Shown: positions 16,133 through 24,238 of the stretch, in pieces | Numbering within the stretch: the stretch's first letter is position 1 | How the letters are laid out: the number at the start of each line of letters is the position of its first letter | Assembly: GCA_049322335.1 (NCBI GenBank) | Contig: JBMORL010000132.1 | Coordinates: 1-43,209, forward strand | Origin: JBMORL01 sp049322335 | Lineage (GTDB): Bacteria > Bacteroidota > Bacteroidia > Flavobacteriales_D > UBA2798 | Reading direction: 5' to 3' | Length of the DNA stretch: 43,209 nucleotides | Position numbers and translations under genes: made by a program | Notes under the pieces: model-generated | What the model was told of the DNA's origin: nothing | Database searches by the model: none | The model's input: only the letters and a program-made list of their open reading frames with translations

Positions 16133-16154
16133 TTATAAAAAAACGATCCCTTTT

Positions 16155-19100
16155 TTATTTATCTTTTACCATTCTCTTGGTGTCGATAATTTGTCCATCA
16201 ACCACCAGTGTGTAGGTATAAATTCCATTACTCAGGTCGTTGGCAAAAACGTTGAGCTGTCCCTTACCAGCCGCGTTAGAAAGATCAACCGAGTTGATGA
16301 GTTTTCCTTCGAGATTGTAAAACAACATTTGCGCTTTTTGCACACCTTCAGTAAGTGTGAAAGTTATGGTGGTTTGCTCGGCAAACGGATTAGGAACATT
16401 CTGGTCAAGAATAATCGACTTAACATCGCTTAACTCAACATTAGTTACGTTCATGCTTCCTCCGTTAGTTCCGTTTCCGTTTTGCATCATGCTTTGCTGA
16501 CTGCTGTTGTTTTGGCAACACTGGGTAATCATAGCATATAGCGCGTTATTGATAGAATCCTGCTGATTTGTTTTTTCTACCAATGCATTGATAATTGAAT
16601 CTTTCTCTTTGATCTGGTTTGCCTGGTCTTTATGGCCTGCAATTAAAAGAGGTATAAATGATTCATAGTTCAAAGTTTTGTAGCTGATAGCAGGATATAT
16701 CTGATTTCCTAACGTATCAAAAACAGCGGGTTTATATCCGTCTTTTACGATATTTGGTAAAACCTGCTCAACTTCCTGCGCTATCAATCCCATTTGTTCG
16801 CCCTGTGCAAAATTCATTTGAGGGTAATTATTTACATCATACTCAAAAGTTTTTGGCGAAAGAAGAGTGAGAATAGAATCTGAATTTTCAAGATTATTGA
16901 TATCCGTTTTCAGGTTCTGATCGGATGGAATCAGTGCACCAGTATATTCCAAATCTCCGTTAAAATATCCGGCACGGTTGATTATTGAACCTCCGAACGC
17001 TTCAGCATATACACCATAGCTATAATTTGTTGTTCCTGAAGAAAGGAAATATCCTGCCGTATTTTGATTGGATGGTGTAGCAAAAGAGGTAGCAATTCCC
17101 TGTATTGCTGTATTCTGAGAAGTAGCGTTACTTGCCTGCGAAATAATTCCCTGATTTGCTCCGGAAGGGCCGTCAGAAAGGAAATCTCCGGCTGTTGAAC
17201 TTGCACCAATGTTTGAAATCGTGTTTTGTACCCTCGATCTTACACCAATGTTGATAGTTGAATTCCTTGCGCGGAATTCTCCGCCAATATTAGTAACTTT
17301 TAAAGCTGGGTCTTGTACTCCGATGGCATCAGCAAATACCCCTCTTAAAATGAGATTAGCAATTGCTGCTGTATCTTGATTCCTGAAACCGCCCGCAATG
17401 GTATTCACGTTTACGGTCGTAGAATCATCCTGATAAACGTTAAATTTTGCAGGTAATGGCGTACCACATGGCAGTCCAAGTGCAATAGAGTTAGTGGTAG
17501 GAACTCCTTGTCCCGTGAAATAAATATTAAAATCGTTCATCGGTACTTCGCGGTCTGTAGTTAGCATGGCAAGATTTAATGAATCACCGCATGCCTGGCC
17601 TATCTGAAACGAAAACTGATCTGCACCTAACCATCTGAGGACACCAGCAGAATCAACCATCACAAATTTATTCACAAGCGAATCGGCCATGTAAATAGAA
17701 TCAGGGAGGAAACGGAATCGTCCGTTACCAACAACGTCTAATTTATGTGTAGGCTCCTGATTAACCCCGGTAACCGTAAAATCACCTACACCAAAACGTC
17801 CGAATGTTCCGAGTGTATCCCGATCAGGATAAAATCTTCCGCATTCCAAACCATCCTGTGAATTGGCAGGTGGAAAAACACCACTTCCGGTTTGCGTTCC
17901 GGTGAAAATAAAACGTAAGCGGTCAGGGCCATTATCGAATAAAGTTGTATCCTCCTGATTATCTCCCCAGGCAAGTACAGCATCATGTCTGTCGGTTGGA
18001 TTAAAAATAGAGCTTGGTTCCGGTTTCAAACCAATATAAACATTATCCGTTCCGTTTGAAGTAAACATTCCTATATCCATCCAGCTTCTCCATCCGTCTA
18101 CTGTGCCGCCACCGATTTGCCCTGTATTATACCCAAGATGCAATAAACTCATTGGCCGTGTAACTTCGTTGGTAGGATTATGACTGATGGCAACCCGAGT
18201 AAGGTTAGTGTTGGTAAGTGCTCCGGGATTCCATACTCCGTATCCGCCACCTGCTAAATTGGTAGGTGCGTTAATATGAGTTATTCTCATTCTTTCTAAA
18301 GTAGTTCCGGCTGCAATATTTATATTATTTGTATTGGCATTGGTTGAAAAAATAAGATGACGATTTTCCTGGTTGTAAATAAATGAGTTTCCGTTTTCCA
18401 ATACCTGCTGGTCGCCCAACATTCCAATACGAAATCCGTCTGCTGAACTAATTGCTCCGGGAACACCAGGAAAATTACTTATAGCTGCACCAGGAAGCAT
18501 TTCGTTAGTGAACTGAATCCACATACTGTTAGTTGAGTCGTTATGTAAATGAAAATTCGATTTAGGTTGATTACCATCACTAAACACTGGCCCTAATCCA
18601 ACATTGCCATTATGTATCATTCGCATGATTTCCAATCCATCATTGGTGCTGGCGCGTTCGTTACCAAAAGTTGGGGGTGCGGTATAAATAAAACATAAAT
18701 TATCGGGGCCAAAAGAGCCAGCTACATTGTCTCCCCAGTTTACAACGGCATCCTGTCTGTCATTTGGATTGGCAATTATAGTTGAAGGATATCCTGTTGC
18801 TGTGTTAGATTTTTGTCGAAGCCCAACATACATATTATCGGTTCCCGCCATATACATCGTTCCTACATCCATCCAATTGCGGTAGCCGCCTTGGGCAAGC
18901 CCCGATCCAAATAAATCGAAATCATATCCTAAGTGAAGCAAGGATAACGGTCTCTGAATTGGTGAAGCACCATCACGATGAATGGCAATGCGAGTTAATC
19001 GACCACCCGGAAGTGGGTTGTCAGGCGTTGTAGCGTTACCATCAAGATTCGCTCCGAATTGAAAGTGTCCAACTGTCATGCGATGCAATCCTAAGGTTTG

Positions 19101-19328
19101 ATGATAAATGGGGGCGTTATAGAGTGTGCCAAATATATTATTGGTTCCCATTGCCAATGTGTTACCAACTCTCGACCAATAGGTTTGACTATTTGTTCCG
19201 CTCACTCCCGGTGCAACAGGATTGTTATTTGTTGGAGGTGCAGATTGAGTACTGTAATCGGGAGTGACCTGAGCTTTTGCGCTTACAAAAAACCCTATCG
19301 TGAGCCCGGCTAAAATTATTTTTTTCAT
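16155..19328 (-). CDS. Secreted tail-fiber-like protein with S74 intramolecular chaperone domain and T9SS type A sorting domain
   Basis: This 1057-residue protein has a signal peptide (MKKIILAGLTIGFFVSAKAQ). The N-terminal half contains two diverged copies of a module of about 150 residues. Matching landmarks are LTRIAIHRDGASPIQRPLSLLHLGY / LTRVAISHNPTNEVTRPMSLLHLGY, WMDVGTMYMAGTDNMYVGL / WMDIGMFTSNGTDNVYIGL and NDRQDAVVNWGDN / TDRHDAVLAWGDN. At Ser802-Asp803 a peptidase S74 (tail-spike chaperone) domain begins: SDQNLKTDINNL, PKTFEYD, MGLIAQEVEQVLPNIV. A short coiled coil follows (residues about 895-935), then a type A T9SS domain (QNVPNPFAEQTTITF, about 975-1057). It is probably a trimeric surface protein; the ligand is unknown. 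Confidence 0.9.
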   Translation of the reverse strand: MKKIILAGLTIGFFVSAKAQVTPDYSTQSAPPTNNNPVAPGVSGTNSQTYWSRVGNTLAMGTNNIFGTLYNAPIYHQTLGLHRMTVGHFQFGANLDGNATTPDNPLPGGRLTRIAIHRDGASPIQRPLSLLHLGYDFDLFGSGLAQGGYRNWMDVGTMYMAGTDNMYVGLRQKSNTATGYPSTIIANPNDRQDAVVNWGDNVAGSFGPDNLCFIYTAPPTFGNERASTNDGLEIMRMIHNGNVGLGPVFSDGNQPKSNFHLHNDSTNSMWIQFTNEMLPGAAISNFPGVPGAISSADGFRIGMLGDQQVLENGNSFIYNQENRHLIFSTNANTNNINIAAGTTLERMRITHINAPTNLAGGGYGVWNPGALTNTNLTRVAISHNPTNEVTRPMSLLHLGYNTGQIGGGTVDGWRSWMDIGMFTSNGTDNVYIGLKPEPSSIFNPTDRHDAVLAWGDNQEDTTLFDNGPDRLRFIFTGTQTGSGVFPPANSQDGLECGRFYPDRDTLGTFGRFGVGDFTVTGVNQEPTHKLDVVGNGRFRFLPDSIYMADSLVNKFVMVDSAGVLRWLGADQFSFQIGQACGDSLNLAMLTTDREVPMNDFNIYFTGQGVPTTNSIALGLPCGTPLPAKFNVYQDDSTTVNVNTIAGGFRNQDTAAIANLILRGVFADAIGVQDPALKVTNIGGEFRARNSTINIGVRSRVQNTISNIGASSTAGDFLSDGPSGANQGIISQASNATSQNTAIQGIATSFATPSNQNTAGYFLSSGTTNYSYGVYAEAFGGSIINRAGYFNGDLEYTGALIPSDQNLKTDINNLENSDSILTLLSPKTFEYDVNNYPQMNFAQGEQMGLIAQEVEQVLPNIVKDGYKPAVFDTLGNQIYPAISYKTLNYESFIPLLIAGHKDQANQIKEKDSIINALVEKTNQQDSINNALYAMITQCCQNNSSQQSMMQNGNGTNGGSMNVTNVELSDVKSIILDQNVPNPFAEQTTITFTLTEGVQKAQMLFYNLEGKLINSVDLSNAAGKGQLNVFANDLSNGIYTYTLVVDGQIIDTKRMVKDK

Positions 19329-19330
19329 TT

Positions 19331-19360
19331 TTCAATTGGTTTTTTACCTCACCAATTGAA
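19331..19360 (-). promoter_or_regulatory. 5'-leader hairpin next to the start codon of the S74/T9SS gene
   Basis: TTCAATTGG (19331-19339) pairs perfectly with CCAATTGAA (19352-19360) around a 12-base loop. On the minus strand the hairpin ends two bases before the ATG at 19328, and its loop holds GAGGT. It might influence translation start; this is inference from structure alone. Confidence 0.4.
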
Positions 19361-19432
19361 CAAAGCTTTTTAATATCATTCTATCCCTTGAAAAAGAGAA
19401 TACTCTCTCCGAACAGTGTTATAATGCAAAAA

Positions 19433-20470
19433 CTATTTAAGGACATTAACGAACCCATATCGCGTACTCTTTTTACCGCAAATTGGCGAATAATTTATTA
19501 CGAAATAATACACGCCATCAGCCACTGCATGGCCGCTGCTGTCTATTCCATCCCACGTTACCATTCCATCTTGTTCAGAACTAAAAATCTCATTGCCCCA
19601 TCTATTATATATTATAATAGAAGAACTTGAAACTTGAACTAATGGGAAAGGTGAAAAAATGTCATTAATTTCATCATTGTTCGGGGAAAATACATTCGGT
19701 AAGATCATTTGTGATAAATCCGCATCTAAATTGAGACTCACTGATGCCGCCCCATTTATTAGACATCCGTCAGGTAATGTACAAACAAGATTTGCGTTTG
19801 CTGTCACGGGATCAACCTGATAAATTTCATTTGCTGAACATGCAAAAAGACGTTGTTCCCCATCACAATAATCAAATGCCGTAAACATACCAAACACCAT
19901 CCCCCCGGTATTCATTGTATTCACAACAGAATGACTAATCACTTGCGTGTGCGATGAATTCATTTCGAATTTGATAAGTTGCATTAACTGATCAGACAGA
20001 TAAAACGTATCGTTAATGTTTACAATATCTCCGGCAGGCCAGTACGGTAAATAACCAACACAAAATGCGGCTCCATCACTAATAGAAATCTTGTAAAGAG
20101 AATCAAGACCAGCAAACAAAAGCGTATCGCTTCCAAGCGCATATAAATTATTTGTGGACGTATATTGGCCGTTAACCTCTATTGTATCTATAAAAGTTGA
20201 TGTTCCGCTTTGTGAATCAATTTCTCTCAAAAATCCATTAACGTTCGAAATACCAAACAAACGTCCATCGTAAGTTAATGCAATATCACTCATTGATTCA
20301 CTATTGCCCATTAGGTCATAAGAACAATTCTCAATATTGACACGATATAATTCACCGTAATTACAAGATACATAAATGATATTTTGCCCCCTCACCGAAG
20401 TGATAAGAAGAAACATAGTTAAAAATGATATAAAAAAGGCTTTATTCAAATTGTTAAAGTAGTTAAACAT
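19433..20470 (-). CDS. Secreted propeller-like protein with T9SS type B sorting domain
   Basis: This 345-residue protein starts with a signal peptide (AFFISFLTMFLLITSVRGQ). Residues about 30-255 contain short repeated beta-type units (GELYRVNIENCSYDLMG, GRLFGISNVNGFLREIDSQSGTSTFIDTI, DSLYKISISDGAAFCVG, NEIYQVDPVTANANLVCTLP). These look like blades of a beta-propeller similar to the DUF6923-type domains of bacterial surface proteins. The last 85 residues are a type B sorting domain (LPNVFSPNNDEINDIF, IIYNRWGNEIFSS, DGVYYFVI). The gene is more AT-rich than the flanking cargo genes. A TGCAAC-N17-GTCT element lies about 72 bases upstream. The ligand or function is unknown. Confidence 0.85.
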   Translation of the reverse strand: MFNYFNNLNKAFFISFLTMFLLITSVRGQNIIYVSCNYGELYRVNIENCSYDLMGNSESMSDIALTYDGRLFGISNVNGFLREIDSQSGTSTFIDTIEVNGQYTSTNNLYALGSDTLLFAGLDSLYKISISDGAAFCVGYLPYWPAGDIVNINDTFYLSDQLMQLIKFEMNSSHTQVISHSVVNTMNTGGMVFGMFTAFDYCDGEQRLFACSANEIYQVDPVTANANLVCTLPDGCLINGAASVSLNLDADLSQMILPNVFSPNNDEINDIFSPFPLVQVSSSSIIIYNRWGNEIFSSEQDGMVTWDGIDSSGHAVADGVYYFVINYSPICGKKSTRYGFVNVLK

Positions 20471-20542
20471 TCGTTTATAAAGCTACTCTGCTTTGTTTAT
20501 CCGCCAAGAAAGCAGGAAAAAGGGATTTTCGCCCAATTAATA

Positions 20543-20570
20543 AGACGAAAAAAGGCAGTTAAAGTTGCAT
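20543..20570 (-). promoter_or_regulatory. Putative ECF-type promoter TGCAAC-N17-GTCT (propeller/T9SS gene)
   Basis: On the minus strand ATGCAAC (20564-20570) is followed 17 bases after GCAAC by GTCT (20543-20546), preceded by TTTTC. It is the third instance of the element, with one base less spacing, and lies 72 bases before the ATG at 20470. Confidence 0.45.
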
Positions 20571-20688
20571 TTTCTTAAATGACCTCCTTTTCTGTTGTTA
20601 AAGAATTGCAGGTGAGGCAATCACTGAAGATATGCGTGCATATTTCATTCCTCCAATTTTTGTGAAAAGGTAATAAAATTATTAAAAT

Positions 20689-20751
20689 GTGAGCAAATTT
20701 GCTTACATTTTTATTTAAGTAAGTGGGCAACATTGTATGTGGCTTACTTAA
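20689..20751. promoter_or_regulatory. Two palindromes at the XRE regulator start: probable autoregulatory operators
   Basis: GTGAGCAAATTTGCTTAC (20689-20706) is a palindrome with one mismatched pair. TTAAGTAAG (20715-20723) and CTTACTTAA (20743-20751) form a perfect 9-bp inverted repeat across 19 bases, with the right arm inside the first codons of the regulator. The half-site CTTAC also ends the first palindrome, so both could be bound by the same dimeric repressor. Confidence 0.5.
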
Positions 20752-20990
20752 GAGATAAAATCTATCTACGGCAGTTTGGGATTCATTTACAAAAATTAAG
20801 AACTTCCAAAGGAATGACGCAGGCTGAATTAGCCTATGAATGCGGTATGGAAATAAGCCAGATAAGTCGCATGGAAAGAGGGATGTTAAATACAAGTATT
20901 TCAAACATATATTTAATGTCCAAAGCATTAGGTATCCATCCTATGGAATTTCTGAATTTTGAGATGAAATCTAAAGATAAAAAAAAATAA
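20733..20990 (+). CDS. XRE-family helix-turn-helix transcriptional regulator
   Basis: This 85-residue protein is almost entirely an HTH_3/Cro-CI domain: FGIHLQKLRTSKGMTQAELAYECGMEISQISRMERGMLNTSISNIYLMSKALGIHPMEFL gives the five helices, with recognition helix around ISQISRMERG. A short basic tail (KSKDKKK) follows. No in-frame ATG precedes the domain, so the start is TTG at 20733 or GTG at 20739. Palindromes at 20689-20706 and 20715-20751 surround the start and suggest self-regulation. It stands alone between two T9SS cargo genes that run the other way. Small regulators of this kind are common in Bacteroidota, and the regulated genes are unknown. Confidence 0.87.
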   Translation: MYVAYLRDKIYLRQFGIHLQKLRTSKGMTQAELAYECGMEISQISRMERGMLNTSISNIYLMSKALGIHPMEFLNFEMKSKDKKK

Positions 20991-21024
20991 GCCGGTGGGT
21001 GTATCGTATTTTTTTTGTTAAAAC

Positions 21025-21040
21025 ACGAGGTTATCCTCGT
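21025..21040 (+). terminator. Small hairpin downstream of the XRE gene
   Basis: ACGAGG (21025-21030) pairs with CCTCGT (21035-21040) around TTAT, 35 bases after the XRE stop. The T run lies before the hairpin rather than after it, so terminator function is doubtful. Confidence 0.3.
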
Positions 21041-21080
21041 CTATGCATATAGTAGGCATTTGTTGAGGTAATTTAAAAAA

Positions 21081-22697
21081 TCACCTCAATATAGTCACAT
21101 GCCCATGCCTTTCGCCCTGTTCGGGATCAGAAGGAGTGAGAATAAAGTAATAAGTGCCTTCTGCTACATCTTTTGCGTTCCAGTTGTTCTGGTAGTTGGC
21201 ATTTTCGTAAATGATCTTTCCCCAGCGGTTATATACTACCAGTTTTGAATTGGGATAATCATCGAGATAGAGTACCTCGAAAAAATCATTTACGCCATCA
21301 CCATTTGGCGAAAATACGTTGGGTACGATAATATCGCACTGAACAAGTACTTCAATGGGCGATGAGGTAACAGAATTGCCGCAAGTGTCGCTTACTGTAA
21401 CGGTATAGTAAGTGGTATTGGGGGGCGAAACGGTTGCCGTACTGTTATTTCCTGCACCATTATCCCACACATAGGAATAAGGACCATATCCTCCGGTTGC
21501 TGTTACAGATAAAGACGCAGATTCACCCGCATCTGTACAAATCTCGGCAGGTGGGCTGGTTTGTAATACGAGTGGTTCTACATTGTCAATATAAATAGTG
21601 GCTTGCACCGTATCATTTCCACATCCATTCTGGTAGATAATAAAAAACGTAATGGTTTCCTGTCCTTCGTTCAATGCATCCGTAAAAGCATCCACGGTAA
21701 TGGAGGTAGAAGTTTGTCCCTGCGAAATAATTACACTGTCGGGAACAGAAGTATAATCAGTTCCCATGGTAGCTGTTCCGCCAATATCAAAATTGAACAC
21801 AAAATTTCCGGTTGTATCGGGACGTTCAAAAGTGAAAATGGCAGTTCCGCAACCTTCTGCAATAGTGGTTCCGCCTGTAATGGAAGCAGCTGTTATATTA
21901 ACGCCTTCCGAACCAAAACTTCCTGCTTCGAGAAATACACCGGCATCAACAGCTCCGTCAATGGCATCGGCAATCATAATTTTTATATGATAGGTTTCTC
22001 CGCAAATTACAGCATGTTTTGCTTCGAGTACAACTGTAAAGCCATCATATTGCACGGTTTGCCCGGGAGGAGTTTCATTGTCTACATAATACTGCGGGTT
22101 AACATTTGCATTTACATTCAAAGCGGTTACAGGTTGTCCCGTAGAGGGAATTTGAGCAATATTCACCGGTGAAAGCGGAGTAGAAACACCCGAAAGCACA
22201 AAGGCAAAAACATCAGCAAATCCTCCTGATATCCATTCCATGTATTCTTCCGTTCCGAATACGTAATTAAATTTTACTGTATCGCCCACCGGCATAAAAT
22301 CAAATTCAAGAATAGCTGCATTAAAGGTTTGCGTGCCCGCCAGTCCCGTCAGATACGGATCACCCGGCTGCATATTATCAGCGCCAGCACCCGGTGCATT
22401 ATTCGGACCATGAGGTCCCATGTTAGCTCCATAGGTTGGATCATTACTCATAGCAGTACCAGTGGTCATTACCAATCCGTTGGACATCCCAAGATTGGTA
22501 GGGCCGGTTATCGAAAACTCGCCAATGGCATTGGCATAACCCGTATAGGTAACATTGGAAACAGTAACTCCTCCTCCCAGCAATACGTTTTGTACATACT
22601 GAAGAGGGGTCATTCCCGTTGTAGTGGTCATTTGCGCAAAGCCCGCTGTGGTGATGCAGCAAACTCCTGTAAACAGTAGTAGTTTTCTCATTCCCAA
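21081..22697 (-). CDS. Choice-of-anchor L domain protein with T9SS type B sorting domain
   Basis: This 538-residue protein has a signal peptide (LLLFTGVCCITTAGFAQ). The choice-of-anchor L domain (residues about 25-275) includes LQYVQNVLLGGGVTVSNVTY, ILEFDFMPVGDTVKFNYVFGTEEYMEWI, DVFAFVLSG and YDGFTVVLEAKHAVICGETYHIKIMIADAIDGAVDAGVFLE. A Calx-beta-like stretch (about 280-370), one PKD/SprB-type repeat (GGYGPYSYVWDNGAGN) and a type B sorting domain (VPNVFSPNGDGVNDFF, VVYNRWGKIIYEN, EGTYYFIL) complete it. It parallels the protein at 13695-15845 domain for domain but has one repeat instead of three, so the two are probably paralogues. A TGCAAC-N18-GTCT element lies 21 bases upstream of the ATG. 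Confidence 0.93.
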   Translation of the reverse strand: MGMRKLLLFTGVCCITTAGFAQMTTTTGMTPLQYVQNVLLGGGVTVSNVTYTGYANAIGEFSITGPTNLGMSNGLVMTTGTAMSNDPTYGANMGPHGPNNAPGAGADNMQPGDPYLTGLAGTQTFNAAILEFDFMPVGDTVKFNYVFGTEEYMEWISGGFADVFAFVLSGVSTPLSPVNIAQIPSTGQPVTALNVNANVNPQYYVDNETPPGQTVQYDGFTVVLEAKHAVICGETYHIKIMIADAIDGAVDAGVFLEAGSFGSEGVNITAASITGGTTIAEGCGTAIFTFERPDTTGNFVFNFDIGGTATMGTDYTSVPDSVIISQGQTSTSITVDAFTDALNEGQETITFFIIYQNGCGNDTVQATIYIDNVEPLVLQTSPPAEICTDAGESASLSVTATGGYGPYSYVWDNGAGNNSTATVSPPNTTYYTVTVSDTCGNSVTSSPIEVLVQCDIIVPNVFSPNGDGVNDFFEVLYLDDYPNSKLVVYNRWGKIIYENANYQNNWNAKDVAEGTYYFILTPSDPEQGERHGHVTILR

Positions 22698-22718
22698 ATG
22701 TATTAAGTTCTGATGTAA

Positions 22719-22748
22719 AGACTAAAAAGGAATGACGAATGTTGCATG
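22719..22748 (-). promoter_or_regulatory. Putative ECF-type promoter TGCAAC-N18-GTCT (second choice-of-anchor L gene)
   Basis: On the minus strand CATGCAAC (22741-22748) is followed 18 bases after GCAAC by GTCT (22719-22722), preceded by TTTTA. Apart from the two blocks and the spacing, the sequence differs from the copy at 15870-15899, so it is not simply a duplicated leader. Confidence 0.55.
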
Positions 22749-22837
22749 AAAATGGCCTATTCGTTAAAATATAAACGTAAATTTCAATATGTATTTACGG
22801 TTGATGTATAAACAAGAGTCTGAGAATACAATAATCC

Positions 22838-22845
22838 TATATTTG
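22838..22845 (+). promoter_or_regulatory. Putative -7 promoter box TATATTTG for the dipeptidase gene
   Basis: TATATTTG is an exact match to the Bacteroidota -7 consensus TAnnTTTG and lies 19 bases before the ATG at 22865. No good TTTG box was found at the usual -33 distance. Confidence 0.4.
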
Positions 22846-22864
22846 CAGGTAAAACCTGATCTAA

Positions 22865-24238
22865 ATGAATGAAATGAAATCTTACATCGAAGCCAATAAA
22901 GATAAGTTCCTCAGCGAATTGTTCGATATCCTTCGCCTTCCTTCGGTAAGTGCCGATCCTAAGTACAAAGCGGATGTGTTAAAAACTGCCGAAACAGTGA
23001 AACAAAAACTGGTGGAAGCAGGTGCCGATAAAGTAGAGTTGTGCCCAACTAACGGTTACCCCATTGTCTACGGAGAAAAAATTATCAATCCTTCCTGGCC
23101 CACAGTGCTGGTTTATGGCCATTATGATGTTCAGCCGGCCGACCCGTTTGAATTGTGGACTACTCCTCCTTTCGAACCTACCGTTCGCGATGGAAAAATT
23201 TATGCCCGCGGATCGTGTGACGACAAAGGCCAGTTTTTTATGCACGTAAAAGCATTTGAAACCATGATGAAAACCAACACCATGTGCTGCAACGTGAAGT
23301 TTATGATAGAAGGCGAGGAAGAAGTGGGTTCTGATAATCTCGGGCCATTTGTGAAAGCGAACAAAGAAAAATTAAAAGCAGATGTTATTCTTATTTCAGA
23401 TACCGCTATTATTGCCAATGATACTCCTTCCATTGATGCCGGATTGCGCGGACTGAGTTATCTCGAAGTGGAAGTAACCGGCCCCAACCGCGATCTTCAT
23501 TCGGGAGTGTATGGAGGTGCAGTAGCTAACCCGATCAATATTCTTGCAAAAATGATCGCTTCCCTGCATGATGAAAATAATCATATCACCATCCCCGGAT
23601 TTTATGATGATGTATTGGAATTATCTGCAGAACAAAGAACAGAAATGGCTAAAGCACCCTTTAACCTCGATGCATATAAAAAAGATCTTGGTATCGATGA
23701 AGAACATGGCGAAAAAGGATTTACCACTATTGAAAGAACAGGAATCCGGCCCACGTTAGATGTTAACGGAATCTGGGGCGGATATATTGGTGAAGGCGCC
23801 AAAACCGTTCTTCCTTCCAAAGCGTATGCAAAAATTTCCATGCGTCTTGTTCCCAATATGAACTCGCAAAAAGCCACCGAACTTTTTACAAAGCATTTTA
23901 AAAACATCGCGCCCAAATGTGTGAAGGTAAAAGTAACTCCTCATCATGGCGGAGAACCGGTGGTGGTGTCAACTGATTCACCCGCTTTTCGTGCGGCCAG
24001 CAAGGCAATGGAAACCACTTTCGGAAAAAAACCTGTTCCTACCCGCGGTGGAGGAAGCATTCCCATTGTGGCGTTGTTTAAAAAAGAACTGGGCCTCGAT
24101 TCGGTACTTTTCGGATTCGGACTGGATTCGGATGCCATTCACTCACCCAATGAACATTATGGCGTTTTCAATTATTTCAAAGGGATTGAAACGATCCCTC
24201 TCTTTCATAAATATTATGCTGAAAATTTTAAGAACTGA
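22865..24238 (+). CDS. M20 family dipeptidase (metallopeptidase)
   Basis: This 457-residue zinc peptidase of the M20 family resembles bacterial dipeptidases and carnosinase-type enzymes. Metal and catalytic residues are visible: His86 and Asp88 in VYGHYDVQPADP, Asp120 in ARGSCDDKGQ, Glu152 (general base) and Glu153 (metal) in EGEEEVGS, an Asp in ISDTA, and the final His in DAIHSPNEH. The lid/dimerisation domain spans about residues 190-380 and includes DLHSGVYGGAVANP. No signal peptide is present, so it should act in the cytoplasm on imported di- or short peptides. Two ATGs (22865, 22874) are possible starts. Its end overlaps the start of the LEA-like lipoprotein gene by 23 bases. Confidence 0.93.
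   Translation: MNEMKSYIEANKDKFLSELFDILRLPSVSADPKYKADVLKTAETVKQKLVEAGADKVELCPTNGYPIVYGEKIINPSWPTVLVYGHYDVQPADPFELWTTPPFEPTVRDGKIYARGSCDDKGQFFMHVKAFETMMKTNTMCCNVKFMIEGEEEVGSDNLGPFVKANKEKLKADVILISDTAIIANDTPSIDAGLRGLSYLEVEVTGPNRDLHSGVYGGAVANPINILAKMIASLHDENNHITIPGFYDDVLELSAEQRTEMAKAPFNLDAYKKDLGIDEEHGEKGFTTIERTGIRPTLDVNGIWGGYIGEGAKTVLPSKAYAKISMRLVPNMNSQKATELFTKHFKNIAPKCVKVKVTPHHGGEPVVVSTDSPAFRAASKAMETTFGKKPVPTRGGGSIPIVALFKKELGLDSVLFGFGLDSDAIHSPNEHYGVFNYFKGIETIPLFHKYYAENFKN

Larger units (their letters stand above)
15846..16154. other. Intergenic region between two T9SS cargo genes
   Basis: These 309 bases contain no credible gene. On the left is the promoter-like element of the choice-of-anchor L gene (15870-15899). 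On the right is the strong hairpin terminator (16098-16132) of the 1057-residue protein gene. Between them I see only AT-rich sequence without clear repeats. Confidence 0.6.

Noticed and set aside
20575..20928. Open frame on the minus strand opposite the XRE gene (117 residues)
   Set aside because: It lies antisense to a clear helix-turn-helix gene and shows no domain or signal of its own.
23946..24215. Longer N-terminus for the LEA-like protein (open frame back to 23946)
   Set aside because: It would lie inside the dipeptidase gene in another frame, and the ATG at 24216 gives a normal lipoprotein signal.
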